17,975 bases of DNA from Thermoguttaceae bacterium (lineage in GTDB: Bacteria > Planctomycetota > Planctomycetia > Pirellulales > Thermoguttaceae): positions 1 through 17,975 of the forward strand of contig JAFTCU010000353.1 of NCBI GenBank assembly GCA_017454585.1, read 5' to 3'. How positions within the stretch are numbered: position 1 is the stretch's first letter; each line of letters opens with the position of its first letter. The notes below the pieces were generated by a model. That model searched no databases, was not told the origin of the DNA, and saw only the letters and a list, made by a program, of their open reading frames with translations. Positions 15,235 through 17,975 of this stretch are shown here, one piece after another. Made by a program: the position numbers and the translations under genes.

Positions 15235-15371
15235 AAAATAGGATTTTTGTTTTTGGATTTTTGAACCCAACGACAAACCATTTCATTGTAGCCCATGGAG
15301 ATCCCATTCGCTTTTCTGCCCACGGGGATTTTCATGTTTTAAATAAAACTATTTTGTTTAACGAGGTTTAT

Positions 15372-16991
15372 ATGTATTTGCCTGTTGAAATAGACCAGGC
15401 TTTGGGGTTAATATATCCCCTGGCCAATCCGGACTCACTGACGGGGCCGGTAATTTATTTGGGGTTTTTCATAGTAGGTTTTTTCCTCGCGTTCTTCATT
15501 GTGCGCTGGACCGATAAAATGCGCCTGGCCGATGCGGAAACCAAAGCGAAGGAAATTCAAAAAAAGGCTGAAGAAGAAGCCGAGATCAAGATCCAGAACG
15601 CTGAAATCGAAATCAAAAAGAAGGAACTCATTTCCAAGGAGGAAGCGGAAAAAGAACTGCGCACTCTTCGCGAGGAACTGCACGAGCGTGAACGCGTCCT
15701 GAACAAACGTGACGATGCGATCTCCATCCAGCAGGAACAACTCAAACATCAGGAAAAACTCAACGAGGTCACCCAGCGCAAATTGGCCGAAAAGGTGCAG
15801 GAGGCGAGTCAAAAGTCGGCTGACCTTGACAAATTGATCCAAACCCAGCGTCAGACCCTTCATCAAATCAGTGGTCTTTCCAAAGAAGAAGCGACGCGGA
15901 AAATCCTCTCGGATCTGGAGGAATCGCTTCAGCAGGAATCCGGGGCGATCATCGCCAGACATGAGAAAAAGCTCAAAGAGGACTGTGAGGACATTTCACG
16001 TGAAATCCTCCTCTCGGCCCTGCAGCGTTACTCCGCGGCGCACACCGCCGAAGCCGTCACAAGCACGGTGGACATTCCAAGCGACGAAATGAAAGGCCGG
16101 ATCATCGGCCGCGAGGGGCGTAACATCCGCACCTTCGAGAGCGTCACGGGCGTGGATGTCATCATCGACGACACGCCGGGCGTGGTCATTGTCAGTTCTT
16201 TCGACACCATTCGCCGCGAGGTCGCACGTCTGTCACTTCAAAAGCTCATTGCGGATGGGCGGATCCACCCGTCCCGCATTGAGGAAGTCGTCGTACAGAC
16301 TCAGGAGCAGCTCGAGAAGAACATTCAGAAAATCGGTGAAGCCGCCGCGCTGGAAGTCGGTATTCCCAACTTCAACGAACGGATCATTAACCTGCTTGGC
16401 CGGTTGCATTACCGCACCAGCTACAGCCAGAACGTCCTGCGTCACAGCGTCGAGGTCGCGTTTCTTTCCGGTATGATCGCTGAACAGATGGGCCTGAATG
16501 AACGTCTCGCCCGCCGGTGCGGCCTGTTACACGACATTGGAAAAGCCGCCGACCATGAGGCAGAAGGGGGCCACCCCAAAATCGGCGCTGACATTCTGAA
16601 ACGATACAACGAGCCGCGTGAAGTCGTCATGGCAGCTTTGGGACATCACGATGATTTTCGTGTCGAGTCCGCTTACACATCCATTGTGGCTGCCGCGGAC
16701 GCCGCCAGTGCCTCGCGACCGGGCGCTCGCCGCGAAACACTGGAACGGTACATCCGCCGCATGGAAGAACTGGAAACGATCGCATGCAAATTCAAAGGTG
16801 TGGAACAGGCCTTCGCGATCCAGGCAGGCCGTGAGCTTCGCGTGATCGTTTCGTCGAAAGACACCACCGACGAACAGGCGGCGAAGATTTGCCGTGACAT
16901 CGTGCTCGCATTCGAGGAACAACTCAGCTATCCGGGCGAGATCAAAGTGACGGTGACGCGCGAAACCCGCTGTGTGGAGATCGCGAAATAA
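15372..16991 (+). CDS. rny: ribonuclease Y
   Basis: A 539-aa membrane-anchored endoribonuclease that initiates mRNA decay in many bacteria lacking RNase E. Residues ~26-45 form one membrane helix. About 50-210 is a charged coiled coil (Lys/Glu/Gln-rich). The KH RNA-binding domain holds [14 protein letters not shown] (240-253) and a [11 protein letters not shown] stretch. The HD domain has [10 protein letters not shown] (358-367) and the metal-binding [11 protein letters not shown] (385-395), with G-H-H-D-D at 424-428. All expected motifs are intact, and the length is slightly above the usual ~520. ATG 15372 is preceded by GAGG at 15363-15366. The frame stays open upstream to TTG 15261, but that extension would add a polar segment before the membrane helix and is unlikely. 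Confidence 0.96.
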   Translation: MYLPVEIDQALGLIYPLANPDSLTGPVIYLGFFIVGFFLAFFIVRWTDKMRLADAETKAKEIQKKAEEEAEIKIQNAEIEIKKKELISKEEAEKELRTLREELHERERVLNKRDDAISIQQEQLKHQEKLNEVTQRKLAEKVQEASQKSADLDKLIQTQRQTLHQISGLSKEEATRKILSDLEESLQQESGAIIARHEKKLKEDCEDISREILLSALQRYSAAHTAEAVTSTVDIPSDEMKGRIIGREGRNIRTFESVTGVDVIIDDTPGVVIVSSFDTIRREVARLSLQKLIADGRIHPSRIEEVVVQTQEQLEKNIQKIGEAAALEVGIPNFNERIINLLGRLHYRTSYSQNVLRHSVEVAFLSGMIAEQMGLNERLARRCGLLHDIGKAADHEAEGGHPKIGADILKRYNEPREVVMAALGHHDDFRVESAYTSIVAAADAASASRPGARRETLERYIRRMEELETIACKFKGVEQAFAIQAGRELRVIVSSKDTTDEQAAKICRDIVLAFEEQLSYPGEIKVTVTRETRCVEIAK

Positions 16992-17001
16992 AGATACGGA
17001 G

Positions 17002-17025
17002 GGCCGGCGTCCTCGCCGGTCTTTT
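17002..17025 (+). terminator. Rho-independent terminator after rny
   Basis: A stem of eight pairs (17002-17009 with 17014-17021, one G-T pair) with a TCCT loop is followed at once by TTTT (17022-17025), eleven bases after the rny stop. Confidence 0.75.
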
Positions 17026-17029
17026 GAGT

Positions 17030-17068
17030 GCGGCAATACAGAAGCCGAAGGCTTCCTTTGCCGCTTTT
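17030..17068 (+). terminator. second hairpin with T-tract, possible backup terminator
   Basis: The outer stem GCGGCAA (17030-17036) pairs with TTGCCGC (17058-17064). The inner stem GAAGCC (17041-17046) pairs with GGCTTC (17050-17055). TTTT follows at 17065-17068. It may be a tandem terminator or one end of the palindromic element that follows. Confidence 0.5.
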
Positions 17069-17137
17069 ACTTAGTGACCGAAAATTTTAGCGTCCAAACA
17101 TCGTTTTTCACGTGGGGAACATCCAGCCCGCTTCAGT

Positions 17138-17228
17138 GGCAAATGCCTCTTTGAGGCGGTATTGCCGCAAGGGAAAGCGGTGAATGTCGCTTGCGCGATT
17201 GTATCACCGCACTCCGTATAGAGTGCGG
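17138..17228. repeat. cluster of nested palindromes, possible REP-type intergenic element
   Basis: Three inverted repeats follow one another. GGCAA (17138-17142) and GCCTC (17145-17149) face GAGGC (17153-17157) and TTGCC (17162-17166). GCGGTGA (17177-17183) faces TCACCGC (17204-17210). CCGCACTC (17207-17214) faces GAGTGCGG (17221-17228). GTATTGCCGC at 17159-17168 is also inverted relative to GCGGCAATAC at 17030-17039, and GAGTGCGGC at 17026-17034 recurs directly at 17221-17229, so 17026-17229 may be one unit. No open frame was recognised in the 379-bp gap 16992-17370, which ends in a T-rich tract (about 17249-17284). Confidence 0.6.
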
Positions 17229-17284
17229 CCCGCGCCGCTCCTGAAAATTTTTTGACTTTTTTTATCTTTTTTTTCTTTTTTTTC

Positions 17285-17309
17285 TCTGAAACTTAATGAC
17301 TTTTTCAGA
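17285..17309. promoter_or_regulatory. possible operator over the -35 region of the surface-protein gene
   Basis: TCTGAAA (17285-17291) and TTTCAGA (17303-17309) are perfect 7-bp inverted arms around an 11-bp spacer that includes most of the predicted -35 hexamer. This arrangement is typical of a dimeric regulator site, although no regulator gene is adjacent. Confidence 0.4.
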
Positions 17310-17323
17310 CTCTTGTGTATAAT
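17296..17323 (+). promoter_or_regulatory. promoter of the surface-protein gene
   Basis: A perfect TATAAT (17318-17323) lies 16 bp after ATGACT (17296-17301, four of six matches to TTGACA). Transcription would start near 17330, about 40 nt before ATG 17371. Confidence 0.55.
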
Positions 17324-17370
17324 GACAGTATAGAATTAATAGTTTATTCCTTTAACTATCAAATACTGCT

Positions 17371-17975
17371 ATGAAAAACGCAAGAAAAAATATCCTTTGG
17401 GCCTGCATTTTGTCCTTGACCTTTGGTTTGCCGGCCGCGTTTGGCGCAGAAGTCACCTGGACCGGCAATGCCGGCGATGGGAGCTGGGATACGGCGGGCA
17501 ACTGGGGCTCCGGCTCGATTCCGGCCTCGGGGGATACCATTAATATTAATAGTGGTGCGAGTGTTACCAACTCCAACGAGAAAACGCTGACGAATAACAC
17601 GTTAAACCTCACCGGTTCGCTAAGCACCGTCAAAATACAATTCAACGGGACAACGGTCAACATCAATGACGGGGCCACGCTGAATCACACCACCTCGGAC
17701 TTCCACGTCGGTGTCGGCGGCAATGCGGCCACGGTGAATCAGTACGGCGGAACCGTCACCTCCACGGGAAACAGTATCTGGTTCAATATCGGTGAAGGCG
17801 CGACCGGCTATTATAACCTCTCCGGCGGTACGCTCACAACTCATAACTTCTACGCAGGCCGTTACAATGTGGGGCACGTAACGATCGACGGCGCGAATGC
17901 GGCACTGACCGCGAACTATTTCTATGTCGGATTCCGTGCGGCGGTCGCGGGTGGTTCCTCGCTGACGCTCAACAA
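17371..17975 (+). CDS. exported beta-helix-type surface protein, N-terminal part (3' end outside window)
   Basis: The frame runs open from ATG 17371 to the window edge (201 codons plus two bases). A signal peptide (M-K-N-A-R-K-N, hydrophobic about 8-22, cleavage likely after A-F-G-A near 26) is followed by V-T-W-T-G-N-A-G-D-G-S-W-D-T-A-G-N-W, the typical opening of large passenger-type surface proteins with autotransporter-associated beta-strand repeats or PEP-CTERM tails. The rest is Gly/Asn/Thr-rich with repeating short strands (G-G-T-V-T-S, G-G-T-L-T-T-H-N-F-Y, V-G-x-x-A-A), as expected of a right-handed beta-helix. Whether it ends in a PEP-CTERM anchor or an autotransporter barrel cannot be seen. 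There is no ribosome site upstream of the ATG. Two minus-strand open frames over it are shadows. Confidence 0.85.
   Translation, partial: MKNARKNILWACILSLTFGLPAAFGAEVTWTGNAGDGSWDTAGNWGSGSIPASGDTININSGASVTNSNEKTLTNNTLNLTGSLSTVKIQFNGTTVNINDGATLNHTTSDFHVGVGGNAATVNQYGGTVTSTGNSIWFNIGEGATGYYNLSGGTLTTHNFYAGRYNVGHVTIDGANAALTANYFYVGFRAAVAGGSSLTLN

Noticed and set aside
15295..15342. 15-codon open frame in the rny leader as a leader peptide
   Set aside because: No ribosome site and no regulatory codon run; length is within chance.

Overview
The window looks like a chromosomal segment of a Gram-negative-type bacterium, most probably a planctomycete (Planctomycetota, perhaps an anaerobic or gut-type Pirellulales relative). 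This is inferred from protein content, not from a marker gene. The clues are a PncC-like/nucleotidyltransferase fusion, a Sua5/YwlE fusion, a two-gene TatA/TatB-like cassette, an RNase Y, an exosortase-type CAAX-protease relative (CPBP), several secreted glycan-active or repeat proteins with signal peptides, and a final surface protein of the G-S-W-D-x-x-x-N-W type. Genes are mostly single units or short pairs, with few strong Shine-Dalgarno sites, which also fits.

Layout. 1-594: 3' end of a gene encoding an extremely Asp-rich repeat tail. 606-1748: CinA-C/PncC-like domain fused to an NMNAT-like nucleotidyltransferase. 1830-2456: a consensus sigma-70-type promoter driving overlapping tatA and tatB-like genes. 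2491-2566: a complex inverted repeat. 2611-3765: Sua5/TsaC fused to a YwlE-like low-molecular-weight phosphatase. 3885-5744: secreted heparinase II/III-like polysaccharide lyase. 5772-6464 (minus strand, the only minus-strand gene): exosortase-associated CPBP/CAAX-protease-like membrane protein. 6523-8084: promoter, three-hairpin leader and an exported helical-repeat protein, followed after 19 bp by aroC (8104-9252). 9289-10479: membrane-anchored protein of unknown function. 10533-12935 and 13230-15155: a GC-rich block with a secreted GH99/WbsX-like glycosidase carrying a CBM9-like tail and an exported helical-repeat protein, separated by a 155-bp imperfect inverted repeat. 15207-16991: promoter plus rny (RNase Y). 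16992-17370: two terminator-like hairpins, a cluster of nested palindromes, a T-rich tract and a promoter. 17371 to the end: the N-terminal part of an exported beta-helix-type surface protein, open at the window edge.

How the parts may work together. Housekeeping genes (aroC, tsaC, rny, tat) are interleaved with cell-surface and glycan-degrading genes. The Tat proteins, the exosortase-type CPBP protein and the final surface protein could belong to one export and sorting economy; the lyase and GH99-like enzyme suggest scavenging of polysaccharides. No defence system, CRISPR array, insertion sequence, tRNA or rRNA was found. The most distinctive items are the Sua5-YwlE fusion with the Thr that marks phosphoarginine phosphatases, the PncC/NMNAT-like fusion, the Asp-rich tail and several unexplained RNA or palindrome structures.
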